Shown here in pieces: positions 52,578 through 62,855 of a stretch of 64,000 bases of DNA. A program made the translations under genes and the position numbers. How positions within the stretch are numbered: the stretch's first letter is position 1; each line of letters starts with the position of its first letter. The DNA lies in assembly GCA_000720535.1 (NCBI GenBank), contig JOAZ01000017.1, positions 124,001-188,000 of the forward strand. The letters are read 5' to 3'. The notes beneath the pieces were generated by a model. It was given only the letters and a program-made list of their open reading frames with translations, ran no database searches and was not told the DNA's origin. This stretch comes from Streptomyces halstedii (GTDB taxonomy: Bacteria; Actinomycetota; Actinomycetes; Streptomycetales; Streptomycetaceae).

Positions 52578-53314
52578 ACGCCCTGATCCGGCTCGAAGTC
52601 CTGCGCACCCTGCGGAACAAGAAGTTCATGTTCTTCTCGGTCGTCTACCCCTCGGTGATCTACCTGCTGATCTCCGGCACCCAGTCCGGCGCCGGGAACG
52701 TCCCGGGCACCGATCTGCCGCTCCAGGCCTTCTTCATGGTCTCGATGGCCTCCTTCGGCGCGCTGACCGCCGTCCTCATGGGCAACAGCGAACGCATCGC
52801 GAAGGAGCGCGAGAAGGGCTGGGTCCGCCAGCTCCGCCTCACCGCGCTCCCCGGCCGCGGCTACGTCCTCGCGAAGATCGCGGGCGCCGCCGTCGTGACG
52901 CTGCCGTGCATCGTGGTGGTCTTCGTCGTCGCCGCGGTGGCCCAGCACGTCCGGCTGGAGACCTGGCAGTGGCCCGTGCTGACCCTGGTCATCTGGGCGG
53001 GATCGCTGGTCTTCGCCGCCCTCGGCGTCGCCATCGGCTACCTGGCGAGCGGGGACGCCGTACGGCCCCTCACGATGATCGTCTACTTCGGCCTGTCGAT
53101 CCTCGGCGGCCTGTGGATGCCCGCCGCCACCTTCCCGCGGTGGCTCCAGAACATCTCCGAGTGGCTGCCCACCCACGCGTACGCTGCTCTCGGACAGGCC
53201 GTCGAGACCGGCGGAGCACCCGCGGCCCGGGACGTCGCCCTGCTCTGCGCCTACTTCCTGCTCTTCGCGGGCGGCGCCGCCTGGCTCTACCGGAAGGACG
53301 CGGTGAAGGCGTGA
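52574..53314 (+). CDS. ABC-2 type permease of the two-component-linked exporter
   Basis: 246 aa, six helices, ABC-2 fold. FMFFSVVYPSVIYLLIS is helix 1 and GLSILGGLWMPAATFPRWLQNISEWLPTHAY is the characteristic loop before the last helix. ATGA overlaps occur on both sides (with the ATPase and the kinase gene), so all four genes are one operon. Confidence 0.93.
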   Translation: MNALIRLEVLRTLRNKKFMFFSVVYPSVIYLLISGTQSGAGNVPGTDLPLQAFFMVSMASFGALTAVLMGNSERIAKEREKGWVRQLRLTALPGRGYVLAKIAGAAVVTLPCIVVVFVVAAVAQHVRLETWQWPVLTLVIWAGSLVFAALGVAIGYLASGDAVRPLTMIVYFGLSILGGLWMPAATFPRWLQNISEWLPTHAYAALGQAVETGGAPAARDVALLCAYFLLFAGGAAWLYRKDAVKA

Positions 53315-54498
53315 GCCACGAGGACGCCAGCGTGGTCCTCCTGCGGGACGGCCCGCCCTACGGCCGGCGGCAGTACGTCGTCAAGCTGCTGTGGATCGGT
53401 GTCTGGCTCGCCTTCATGAGCGCACCGGTGAAGGACCTCGCCGTCGGCCGCCACACCCCTGTCGGCCGTGCCCTGGGCGGCGCGGGTCTCGCCCTGTTCG
53501 TCGCCGTCTACCTGGTGCTGCTCTTCCGCCACACGGCCCGCCCGCTGGGCCGGCGGCGGCTCCTGGGCATGCTCTCCCTGCTCGGGGCGGTGGCACTCCT
53601 GCTCGGGCTGACGCTCGGCGTCCCCTGGCTGGTGCTCTTCGTGTACGTCTCCGTCTCGGCCGGGGCCACCCTGCCCATCCGGACGTCACGCCTGCTGATC
53701 CCCCTGATCTGCGCGGTCATGGCGGGCGCCGGGCTCGTCCTGCACGACGCCCGGGACACCGTCGTCGCCCTGCTCTTCCCGGCGCTGCTCGGCGGGTTCG
53801 CGATGTCCGGCGTACGGCAGCTGATCCGTACGACCGTCGAACTGCGCGAGGCACGGGCGACCGTCGCCGAACTCGCCGCCAACGAGGAGCGGCTGAGGCT
53901 CGCCCGGGACCTGCACGACCTGCTCGGGCACTCCCTCTCGCTGATCACGCTCAAGAGCGAACTGGCCGGCCGTCTGCTCCCCGACCACCCCGGACGGGCG
54001 GCCGAGCAGGTCGCCGACATCGAACGCGTCAGCAGGCAGGCGCTCGTGGACGTACGTGATGCCGTCAGCGGGTACCGACGGCCGACGCTCCCCGGCGAAC
54101 TGGCCGGGGCCCGCACCGCGCTGGCCGCCGCCGGCATCACCGCCGACGTCCCGGCAGAGGCACCCGACGACCTGCCGGACGGGCCCGAGGAGGCGCTGGC
54201 CTGGGGGCTGCGGGAGGCCGTCACCAACGTCGTACGGCACAGCGGCGCCCGCCGCTGCGAGGTGCGCCTCCTGCGGCGCGAGACCCTGGACGGGCCGCTG
54301 GTCGAGCTGGCGGTCACCGACGACGGGCGGGGCGCGCCGGGGGGCCCGCCGGGCAACGGGCTGACCGGTCTCGCCGAACGCCTGACGCACGTCCACGGCT
54401 CGCTCACCACGGGACCGGCCACCGGCACCGGGGCCGCGGGGAAGGGCTTCGCCCTCGTCCTCAGGGTGCCCGTGGGCCGCGGCCCGGACACGGCCTAG
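53311..54498 (+). CDS. Sensor histidine kinase, NarL/DesK type
   Basis: 395 aa. About five or six membrane segments (about 25-165) precede a HisKA_3 dimerisation domain with phospho-acceptor His202 (LARDLHDLLGHS) and an HATPase domain (N box EAVTNVVRHSGA; G box DDGRGAP; GNGLTGLAERL). GTG 53311 overlaps the permease stop. The polytopic sensor without an extracellular domain suggests membrane sensing, as in DesK. It pairs with the regulator 10 bp downstream. Confidence 0.93.
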   Translation: MSHEDASVVLLRDGPPYGRRQYVVKLLWIGVWLAFMSAPVKDLAVGRHTPVGRALGGAGLALFVAVYLVLLFRHTARPLGRRRLLGMLSLLGAVALLLGLTLGVPWLVLFVYVSVSAGATLPIRTSRLLIPLICAVMAGAGLVLHDARDTVVALLFPALLGGFAMSGVRQLIRTTVELREARATVAELAANEERLRLARDLHDLLGHSLSLITLKSELAGRLLPDHPGRAAEQVADIERVSRQALVDVRDAVSGYRRPTLPGELAGARTALAAAGITADVPAEAPDDLPDGPEEALAWGLREAVTNVVRHSGARRCEVRLLRRETLDGPLVELAVTDDGRGAPGGPPGNGLTGLAERLTHVHGSLTTGPATGTGAAGKGFALVLRVPVGRGPDTA

Positions 54499-54508
54499 GA
54501 TCGCGTCG

Positions 54509-55120
54509 ATGAGGACGATCAGACTTCTTCTCGCCGAGGACCAGTCCATGGTGCGGGAGGCGCTCGCCGCGCTCCTCGGCCTGGAGCCGGACATCGAGGT
54601 GGTCGCCCAGGTCGCACGCGGTGACGAGGTGCTGGAGGCGGCCCGCGCCCACCGCCCGGACGTGGCCCTCCTCGACATCGAGATGCCGGGCCGTACGGGC
54701 ATCGAGGCCGCCGCCGACCTGCACCGCGAACTGCCCGGGGTGAAGGTCGTGGTCGTCACCACCTTCGGCCGCCCCGGCTACCTCCGCCGCGCCATGGAGG
54801 CGGGCGCGGACGCCTTCCTGGTCAAGGACGCCCCGGCGTCCCGGCTCGCCGCCGCCGTCCGCGCGGTGCTCGCCGGTGAACGCGTCATCGACCCGGCGCT
54901 GGCCGCCGCCGCGCTCGCCGAGGGTGCCGACCCGCTGACCCACCGCGAACGCGAGGTGCTGCGCGCGGCGGCGGACGGCGCGACCAACGCGGAGATCGCC
55001 GGCACCCTGCACCTCTCGCCGGGGACGGTGCGCAACTACCTCTCCACGGCGATCCAGAAGCTGGCGGCGCGCAATCGCGCCGAGGCCGTCCGGGTGGCCC
55101 GCGAGAAGGGCTGGCTCTGA
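54509..55120 (+). CDS. NarL/FixJ-family response regulator, DesR type
   Basis: 203 aa. Receiver domain with acidic pocket E10/D11, phosphorylation site Asp56 (ALLDIEMPG) and conserved Lys in FLVKDAP. The C-terminal LuxR helix-turn-helix (about 138-195; LTHREREVLRAAADGATNAEIAGTLHLSPGTVRNYLS) is complete. It probably binds the inverted repeat at 51539. A terminator hairpin follows. Confidence 0.95.
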   Translation: MRTIRLLLAEDQSMVREALAALLGLEPDIEVVAQVARGDEVLEAARAHRPDVALLDIEMPGRTGIEAAADLHRELPGVKVVVVTTFGRPGYLRRAMEAGADAFLVKDAPASRLAAAVRAVLAGERVIDPALAAAALAEGADPLTHREREVLRAAADGATNAEIAGTLHLSPGTVRNYLSTAIQKLAARNRAEAVRVAREKGWL

Positions 55121-55169
55121 GGACGGCACGGGAGTGCCCCGGGACGGACGGTGCGCGGGAACGGGAGAC

Positions 55170-55207
55170 GGGAGGGGCCCGGCCACCGCCGTGGCCCGGC
55201 CCCTCCC
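55170..55207 (+). terminator. Terminator after the response regulator gene
   Basis: A 17-bp stem with one mismatch (55170-55186 with 55191-55207) and a 4-nt loop lies 50 bp after the stop codon. Confidence 0.75.
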
Positions 55208-55224
55208 GAGCAGGTGTCCGCTAG

Positions 55225-55294
55225 GGCGTGTTTCGAAAGTAGCGCCGTCCGCCCGGAGGGCGTCGCGGGCCAGGCGGGACTTTCGAAACACGCC
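55225..55294. mobile_element. 70-bp MITE-like element with 16-bp perfect terminal inverted repeats
   Basis: The ends are GGCGTGTTTCGAAAGT (55225-55240) and its exact complement (55279-55294). Flanks are CTAG on the left and TTAG on the right, a possible imperfect 4-bp target duplication. It encodes nothing. I recall the same GGCGTGTTTCGAAAGT ends as a dispersed short repeat in Streptomyces genomes. The right end touches the stop codon of the GH55 gene (TTA at 55295-55297). Confidence 0.75.
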
Positions 55295-57109
<1,815 letters not shown>

Positions 57110-57163
57110 GAAGGATGTCTCCTGGGTCGTGGTAGGGGCACGACGGACGGACGGGAGAGGCGA

Positions 57164-57175
57164 GAGAGCGCTCTC
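57164..57175. promoter_or_regulatory. LacI/CebR-type operator before the GH55 gene
   Basis: GAGAGCGCTCTC is a perfect 12-bp palindrome containing the GAGCGCTC core of CebR/LacI-type sites, 55-66 bp upstream of the start. It differs from the box used near the sugar operon (AAGCGCAT core), so a different repressor is expected. Confidence 0.65.
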
Positions 57176-57357
57176 ACGTGGCGCCGATGTAACCGTCATG
57201 GTCCGGTACACGTCAAGAGGTGTGCGTCAGGAGGGCGCTTTCGGATGCCGTGTCCGCAACACATAACGGCTCGCGCTGGGCAATTGGCCCGCTATGGGCC
57301 CGATTCCGGGAGGCACCGGCTTCACAGGGTGATGTTCCCGGGGCGGCGGCGCGGGCG

Positions 57358-57489
57358 GGTCGTCGTCGCCGGGCACCGTGCTTTCCGCGGACCGCTCCCC
57401 GGCGGGCACCGTGCTTTCCGCGGACCGCTTCCCGGTCGTCGTCGCCGGGCACCGCGTCCCGGCGTTCCGGTCGTCGTCGCCGGGCGCCG
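57358..57489. repeat. Nested tandem repeats between the GH55 and SirB1 genes
   Basis: A 30-nt block beginning GGGCACCGTGCTTTCCGCGG occurs at 57371-57400 and 57404-57433 (33-bp step, one mismatch). A second motif, GGTCGTCGTCGCCGGGC, recurs at about 57358, 57434 and 57469. The region (57110-57531) holds no credible gene beyond the GH55 promoter at its left end. Confidence 0.65.
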
Positions 57490-57531
57490 CGCCCTCGCAG
57501 GCCGGTCGTGCCGCGCCCCCGCGGCCCGCTC

Positions 57532-58386
57532 TCAGTTCAGCAGGGCCCGTGCGGCCTGGGCGTGACGGCGGATCTCCTCGGCCGCCGCCGGCTCCACCCC
57601 GTCGACGATCTCCGCGTACTCCTCCATCTCGGCCGCCCCGCGCAGGAACTCCCCGCGCCGCACGAGGAGCTCGGCCCGCTCGTAGCGCAGCCGGGCCGGG
57701 TGCGAGGGCAGCAGCAGCGACAGCTCCAGCGCCCACAGCGCCACATCCGTGCGCTCGGGCCGGGCCGCCGCCCACGCCCTGACGTTGTTGAGGATCCGCA
57801 GCACCGTCTCCTGCGGCGCTGCCGGTACCGGCGTCAACGGCTCCGGCGGCGCCCCGGTCGCGCCCGCCACCAACAGGGCGGCGTCCTGGCCGCTCAGCGG
57901 GACACCTCCGGCGAACGGGTCGGCCATCACCCCTTCCGCCGGATCGCCGAACCCCACGACGTAGTGGCCGGGCAGCGCCACCCCGTACACCGGCGCCCCG
58001 GCCCGCCGGGCGACCTCGGTCCACACCACCGACAGCAGGATCGGCAGGCCCCTGCGGCGGTGCAGGACCCGCTGGAGCAGCGAGGACTCCAGCCGCTGGT
58101 AGTCGGCCGGTCCGCCCGCGAAACCGCAGCGCGTGCCCAGGAGTTCCTGGAGGGCGGACGCCCACGCCCGGGGCGAACGGGCCCCGTACGGCAGGAGGCC
58201 CGCCAGCCGGTCCAGCTCGATCTGCGCGGCGTCCACGCCGTACGGGTCGGCGGGGGCCGCCGGGTCGGCCGGACCCTCCTCGGCGCCGAGCAGCAGGCAG
58301 AGCAGGGCGAGGTCGGGCCGTTCGGCGCGCGCCTCGTCGGCGAACCTGCGGCGGCGTCCGGCCGTACCGGGATCCTGAGCGCTCAT
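57532..58386 (-). CDS. SirB1/transglutaminase-like family protein
   Basis: 284 aa. The SirB1 N-terminal domain contains the Transglut_core2 pattern RCGFAGGPADYQRLESSLLQRVLHRRRGLPILLSVVWTEVARRAG and YGVALPGHYVVGF. The C-terminal TPR-like helices (about 200-280; LALELSLLLPSHPARLRYERAELLVRRGEF) follow. The usual transglutaminase Cys is not preserved, so it is probably non-catalytic. Role unknown. The gene upstream on the same strand ends 31 bp before it; they may be co-transcribed. Confidence 0.87.
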   Translation of the reverse strand: MSAQDPGTAGRRRRFADEARAERPDLALLCLLLGAEEGPADPAAPADPYGVDAAQIELDRLAGLLPYGARSPRAWASALQELLGTRCGFAGGPADYQRLESSLLQRVLHRRRGLPILLSVVWTEVARRAGAPVYGVALPGHYVVGFGDPAEGVMADPFAGGVPLSGQDAALLVAGATGAPPEPLTPVPAAPQETVLRILNNVRAWAAARPERTDVALWALELSLLLPSHPARLRYERAELLVRRGEFLRGAAEMEEYAEIVDGVEPAAAEEIRRHAQAARALLN

Positions 58387-58417
58387 GCGGGGTGTACTCC
58401 TGCGGCTGGTGTGCCCG

Positions 58418-59455
58418 CTACGCGGACCGGAAGTGGTGGTACAGGTGGTGGGTGGCGAAGCCCATGCGGTCGTACAGCGCGCGGGCGGGCTCGTTGTCCG
58501 TCTCCACCTGGAGCCAGGCGGCCGACGCCCCCTCGTCGAGCGCCCGGCGGGCCAGCGCCGCCATCACGGCCGTGGCCAGACCCCGGCGCCGGTGCCCGGG
58601 GGCGACCTCCACGGCCATGAACCCGGCCCAGCGGCCGTCCACGACACAGCGCCCGATCGCGGCGGGGACCTCGCCGGACCCCGTGCCCGCCACGCCGCCC
58701 GGTTCCCCGCCCGTTCCCTCGCCAGGGACGGACGCGAACCACACCGAGGGGCCGCCGCCCAGCACCGTCCGGACCTGGGGGCCCGGCGTGCCGGACCGCT
58801 GGTACCGGGAGAGCCACGCGTCGTCCGCCGTACGGGCCAGCCGTACCCGGGAATCGTCCGCGCCGAGGTCGGGGAGTGGCGCCAGCGCGGCGATCCGTGT
58901 CTCCGCCGACACCTCACGGCGCCACCCGTGCTCCTCCAGCACGGCGCAGAGCCGCTCCTGCGCGCCTTCGGCGCCGGTACCCGCCTGTACGTAGGCGGGC
59001 AGCCCGCGTTCCCCGTACCACCGCTTCGCGCGCTCCAGCGCCTCGGCCACCGGGACCCCGGGATCGCCGAGCGGGAGCACGGAGTTGGCGCGCCGGGTGA
59101 ACCCGGAGGAGGCGCGCAGCAGCCAGTCGCCCAGCGCCTCGCTCTCCACCGGGGGCCAGGCGCGCGCCGCGACACGGGTGAGTTCCTCGAACGAGGCCGC
59201 CGGTCCGCGGCGGCGCGCCGGGGCGGGGGGCACCACCTTGCCCGCGACCAGGGAAGACTCCGACACGCGGACACGCGCGCCGCTCCGGGGTGTGATCCAC
59301 AGCACACCGTCGTCCCATGATGTGAGAACGCCGACCGTGTCGGTGAACTTCGCGCCCGCTCCGCCCCCCTGCACAACCTGCCGCACCGAGACGCGTTTGC
59401 CCACGTCATCCGGCGTCATACGGACCTCGAACCGTCCGCCGACCGTGAATTCCAC
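58418..59455 (-). CDS. GNAT-family N-acetyltransferase with N-terminal SH3-like domain
   Basis: 345 aa from GTG 59455 (GGAGAG 5 nt before). An N-terminal beta-barrel-like region (about 1-75; VGKRVSVRQVVQ, VGVLTSWDDGVLWI) is followed by a helical linker and a C-terminal GNAT fold (about 210-345) with acetyl-CoA loop VAPGHRRRGLATAVM and the ALYDRMGF end. Acceptor unknown. A low-complexity Gly insert (GEGTGGEPGGVAGTGSGE) sits inside the GNAT domain. It is divergent from fdxA. Confidence 0.87.
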   Translation of the reverse strand: MEFTVGGRFEVRMTPDDVGKRVSVRQVVQGGGAGAKFTDTVGVLTSWDDGVLWITPRSGARVRVSESSLVAGKVVPPAPARRRGPAASFEELTRVAARAWPPVESEALGDWLLRASSGFTRRANSVLPLGDPGVPVAEALERAKRWYGERGLPAYVQAGTGAEGAQERLCAVLEEHGWRREVSAETRIAALAPLPDLGADDSRVRLARTADDAWLSRYQRSGTPGPQVRTVLGGGPSVWFASVPGEGTGGEPGGVAGTGSGEVPAAIGRCVVDGRWAGFMAVEVAPGHRRRGLATAVMAALARRALDEGASAAWLQVETDNEPARALYDRMGFATHHLYHHFRSA

Positions 59456-59572
59456 AGGTCTCTCCGCCCCTCCTGTTCGGATCGTGCCCCGGAACGGAGA
59501 TACTAGGGGCGGGCATCGACGACGCCGCGCTCCCGCGCGAGAGCCAACGCCCTACCGAGGAGGAACGACAGC

Positions 59573-59893
59573 GTGACCTACGTCATCGCGCAGCCTTGTG
59601 TCGACGTGAAGGACAAGGCCTGCATCGAAGAGTGCCCCGTCGACTGCATCTACGAGGGCCAGCGGTCCTTGTACATCCACCCGGACGAGTGTGTCGACTG
59701 CGGAGCCTGTGAGCCGGTCTGCCCGGTGGAGGCCATCTTCTACGAGGACGACACCCCGGACGAGTGGAAGGACTACTACAAGGCGAACGTCGAGTTCTTC
59801 GACGACCTCGGCTCGCCGGGTGGCGCCTCCAAGCTGGGTCTGATCGAGCGGGACCATCCGTTCGTCGCCGCGCTGCCGCCGCAGAACCAGTAG
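59573..59893 (+). CDS. fdxA: 7Fe ferredoxin
   Basis: 106 aa. Cys9, Cys17 and Cys50 are placed to bind the [3Fe-4S] cluster, and Cys21, Cys40, Cys43 and Cys46 the [4Fe-4S] cluster, as in actinobacterial FdxA; Cys25 is the usual extra one. The acidic C-terminal extension DDTPDEWKDYY is typical. It is a soluble electron carrier, for example for cytochromes P450. GAGGAGG precedes GTG 59573. It is adjacent to dapC, as in most actinobacteria. Confidence 0.96.
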   Translation: MTYVIAQPCVDVKDKACIEECPVDCIYEGQRSLYIHPDECVDCGACEPVCPVEAIFYEDDTPDEWKDYYKANVEFFDDLGSPGGASKLGLIERDHPFVAALPPQNQ

Positions 59894-59917
59894 CGGCCGG
59901 CCCCACGAACGCCGCCC

Positions 59918-59948
59918 GGTCCCGTACGGCTCGCCGCCGTGCGGGACC
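59918..59948 (+). terminator. Hairpin between fdxA and dapC
   Basis: A 12-bp stem with one G-U pair (59918-59929 with 59937-59948) and a 7-nt loop lies 24 bp after the fdxA stop; probably partial termination. Confidence 0.65.
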
Positions 59949-60012
59949 GAGGTGTTCTCCGGCGCCCGCGCACGTGCCCGCGCCACACCCCCGTACGAGA
60001 AAGCAGAGTTCC

Positions 60013-61128
60013 GTGTCCGCAGCACCCGTCTCCTCACGCCTCCCGGTCTTTCCCTGGGACAAGCTCGTGCCCTACAAGTCGACGGCCGCTGCCCATCCGG
60101 ACGGGGTCGTGGACCTGTCCGTCGGCACCCCCGTCGACCCGGTGCCCGAGCTGATCCGGCGGGCGCTGGTCTCGGCCGCCGACAGTCCGGGCTATCCGAC
60201 GGTGTGGGGGACCGAGGCGCTGCGTGACGCGCTGACCGGCTGGGCCGGGCGGCGGCTGGGCGCGGCCGGTCTGGAGCACGCCAACGTCCTGCCGGTCGTG
60301 GGCTCCAAGGAACTGGTGGCCTGGCTGCCGACCCAGCTCGGCCTCGGCGCGGGCGACAAGGTCGCCCACCCGCGGCTGGCCTACCCGACGTACGAGGTCG
60401 GCGCGCGCCTCTGCGGCGCCGAGCCCGTCGCCTACGACGACCCGACCGAGCTGGACCCGTCCGGGCTGCGGCTCCTCTGGCTCAACTCGCCGTCCAACCC
60501 GACCGGCCGGGTCCTCTCCCGCGAGGAGCTGACCCGGACCGTCGCGTGGGCGCGCGAGCACGGCGTGCTGGTCTTCAGCGACGAGTGCTACCTGGAGCTG
60601 GGCTGGGAGGCCGAACCCGTCTCCGTGCTCCACCCGGACGTCTGCGGCGGCACCTACGAGGGCCTCGTCGCCGTCCACTCGCTCTCCAAGCGGTCCAACC
60701 TCGCCGGCTACCGCGCGGCGTTCGTCCTGGGCGACGCGGCGGTGCTGGGTGAGCTGCTCCAGATCCGCAAGCACGGCGGGATGATGATCCCCGCTCCCGT
60801 CCAGGCGGCGACCGTCGCGGCGCTGGGCGACGACACCCATGTCGCCGAGCAGCGCGCACGGTACGCGCGGCGCCGCACGGTGCTGCGCGCGGCGCTGGAG
60901 GGCCACGGCTTCCGCGTCGAGCACAGCGAGGCCGGCCTCTACCTGTGGGCCACCCGCGACGAGCCGTGCTGGGAGACCGTCGCCCATCTGGCGCGGCTCG
61001 GCATCCTGGTGGCGCCGGGCGACTTCTACGGACCGGCGGGTGACCGCTTCGTACGGGTCGCGGTGACGGCGACGGACGAGCGGGTGGACGCGGCGGTCGA
61101 GCGGCTGGCCAAGGCCGTGTCCGCGTAG
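60013..61128 (+). CDS. dapC: N-succinyldiaminopimelate aminotransferase DapC
   Basis: 371 aa, fold-type I PLP aminotransferase. PLP Lys226 in HSLSKRSNLAGYR, NPTG at 162-165 and the pyridine-binding Asp in SDECYLELGW. It makes N-succinyl-LL-2,6-diaminopimelate for lysine and peptidoglycan; DapE, encoded 1.7 kb on, acts next. The frame is open upstream through fdxA, but GTG 60013 starts the homologous part (MSAAPVSSRLPVFPWDKL). Confidence 0.93.
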   Translation: MSAAPVSSRLPVFPWDKLVPYKSTAAAHPDGVVDLSVGTPVDPVPELIRRALVSAADSPGYPTVWGTEALRDALTGWAGRRLGAAGLEHANVLPVVGSKELVAWLPTQLGLGAGDKVAHPRLAYPTYEVGARLCGAEPVAYDDPTELDPSGLRLLWLNSPSNPTGRVLSREELTRTVAWAREHGVLVFSDECYLELGWEAEPVSVLHPDVCGGTYEGLVAVHSLSKRSNLAGYRAAFVLGDAAVLGELLQIRKHGGMMIPAPVQAATVAALGDDTHVAEQRARYARRRTVLRAALEGHGFRVEHSEAGLYLWATRDEPCWETVAHLARLGILVAPGDFYGPAGDRFVRVAVTATDERVDAAVERLAKAVSA

Positions 61129-61240
61129 TCCGGGCTGCCCGTGTGGCCGGGACGGCCCGGACACACCTGGTGCCACCCGGGCGGATCCGGGCGGTCCGTC
61201 TGTTACGGAGGGGCTCCCGGGAGTACGTACGTCCGGTACG

Positions 61241-61282
61241 CGAGGGGCCCCCGGGGAGTACGCACTCCCCGGGGGCCCCTCG
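61241..61282. terminator. Bidirectional terminator between convergent genes
   Basis: A perfect 19-bp stem (61241-61259 with 61264-61282) with a 4-nt loop stands between dapC (plus) and the small secreted protein gene (minus), 31 bp from the latter. Confidence 0.9.
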
Positions 61283-61312
61283 TCACGTACGCGCCGCGTG
61301 TGCGCCGGTGGT

Positions 61313-61645
61313 TCAGCCGAGCGGCAGGCCCTTGGTGGGCAGGGTGTCGCCGGCCAGCTCGCCGCTGGTCACCGTGGAGCCGGCCTTCTTGAGGGTCTTG
61401 CCCGCGGCCGGGAGGGTCGTGCCGACGACCTTGCCGCCGGTCTCGCCGGCCACTTCGGCACCCTGCTTCGAGGCCGAGTCCAGGGTGTTGCCCACACCGG
61501 CGCCGTCGAGCGAGGTCAGGGCGCCGAGGGCGGGGGTCTGCGGGAGCCCGGCGGCGCTCGCGGCACCGGCCGCGCCGACCACGGGGGCCGCCGCTGCGAC
61601 GATCAGCGCGGCACGGGCGATCCGACGGGTCAGGGGGAGGGACAT
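61313..61645 (-). CDS. Small secreted protein of unknown function
   Basis: 110 aa. A signal peptide (residues 1-31; RRIARAALIVAAAAPVVGAAGAASA) is followed by a Gly/Ala/Thr-rich polar mature part of about 78 residues with no Cys and no catalytic motif. AAGGAG lies 5-6 nt before ATG 61645; the frame is open to 61687. Homologues are sometimes labelled ATP-binding, but no nucleotide-binding motif is visible here. Streptomyces mature parts of this type look disordered. Confidence 0.8.
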   Translation of the reverse strand: MSLPLTRRIARAALIVAAAAPVVGAAGAASAAGLPQTPALGALTSLDGAGVGNTLDSASKQGAEVAGETGGKVVGTTLPAAGKTLKKAGSTVTSGELAGDTLPTKGLPLG

Positions 61646-61885
61646 GATGCTCCTTCGACGGGAGGTCAACGGGAAACGGGACGTCAACAGCGCTCAGGAC
61701 GCCCGCGGGTGGCGGAACGTCAGCGGGTCACGGCGGATGTGGAATCCGCCTGTCCGGTGCTCGGACGCCCTGACAACCGGTCGAAGGGCGGGGAAGGTTG
61801 CGGGGCCCCCGGGTAAAGAGTGGGTAATGCGTCCGATAATCCGCTCCGGAGAGGGGTGTTGAAGCCGTAAGGAGGACGGCCCGGA

Positions 61886-62803
61886 CTACTGAGCGAGCCG
61901 CATCCGTACCGAGGTGGCGCCGGATTCCTTGCCTCCCGTACGCCAGCCGGAACCCGCGCTCCACATCCGGCCGTCGTAGGAGACCTCGGCGATGCGCAGG
62001 GTGCCGGCCCGCGCGACGGCCCAGTGGGCGAGTTCCCAGCCGCGCCGGGACTCCTTCCCGTCCTCGGCCCGCACCGGCGCGCGCACCGGCACCGACACCG
62101 TGGTCGACGCCGAGGCGCCCGCGGCCCCGGTGGCCGGCAGCACGTCCTTGCCGAAGGAGCGCACCAGATCGGCCCGTACCTCGTCGGCGTCCCCCGGGAG
62201 GCTGTCGGCGACGGTCGGCAGCGTGCAGGTCAGGGAGGCCGGGGCCCGTCCGGTCAGCGCGGCGGCGAGCAGGGCGGCGTCCGGCTCGTGCTTCGCGTAC
62301 GCGTGCGGGAAGGCGCTCTTCTGCACCCGCTGCGCGGCGTCGGTGAGCGGCAGCCGCGCATAGTCCGGAACCTTCGCCAGATGCGTGTAGAACTCCCCGG
62401 CGGAGTACACCGGGTCCATGATCTGCTCCGGCGTGCCCCAGCCCTGCGAGGGGCGCTGCTGGAAGAGCCCCAGCGAGTCCCGGTCGCCGTGGTCGATGTT
62501 GCGCAGCGAGGACTCCTGGAGCGCGGTCGCCAGGGCGATGGTCACCGCCCGCTCCGGCAGCCCCAGGGTGGTCCCCACGGCGGAGATGGTCGCGGCGTTG
62601 GCGGCCATCTCGGGACTCAGCTCGTAGCTGCCGCCGTCGTCCCCGCCGACGGCCCGCACCGTGCAGCGGGCCGAGCCCTCGCGGCCGGTGACGTACTGCA
62701 GGGCCAGATAGCCGGCCAGGGCCGTGAGCACGGCGAAGGCGGCCGCGACGCGGAAGAGGCGGCGGGGGCGGGCGGAGGCTGCGGTCCGGGGCACGGGGCC
62801 CAC
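61886..62803 (-). CDS. Membrane-anchored lysozyme-like (SLT-type) protein
   Basis: 305 aa. A single N-terminal membrane helix or signal (about 18-37; VAAAFAVLTALAGYLALQYV) precedes a lysozyme-like domain (about 55-170) with IALATALQESSLRNIDHGDRDSLGLFQQRPSQGWG: the Glu in ALQES corresponds to the catalytic Glu of transglycosylases, and GLFQQRP is typical. The C-terminal part (about 190-305) is a less clear beta-rich domain. It probably cuts or binds peptidoglycan. The start is uncertain: GTG 62803 and GTG 62794 lack ribosome sites, so translation may be leaderless. It is divergent from dapE, 52 bp away. Confidence 0.75.
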   Translation of the reverse strand: MGPVPRTAASARPRRLFRVAAAFAVLTALAGYLALQYVTGREGSARCTVRAVGGDDGGSYELSPEMAANAATISAVGTTLGLPERAVTIALATALQESSLRNIDHGDRDSLGLFQQRPSQGWGTPEQIMDPVYSAGEFYTHLAKVPDYARLPLTDAAQRVQKSAFPHAYAKHEPDAALLAAALTGRAPASLTCTLPTVADSLPGDADEVRADLVRSFGKDVLPATGAAGASASTTVSVPVRAPVRAEDGKESRRGWELAHWAVARAGTLRIAEVSYDGRMWSAGSGWRTGGKESGATSVRMRLAQ

Positions 62804-62855
62804 CGTACTGGAGGGTACGGGCGGGGCCGGGAGGCAGTCGCCTAGAGTCGTGGCC

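Noticed and set aside
57358-57489. CRISPR array
   Set aside because: Repeats are too few, lack regular spacers, and no cas genes are present.
61313-61645. ATP-binding protein
   Set aside because: No Walker or other nucleotide-binding motif; it is a signal peptide followed by a short disordered-looking tail.
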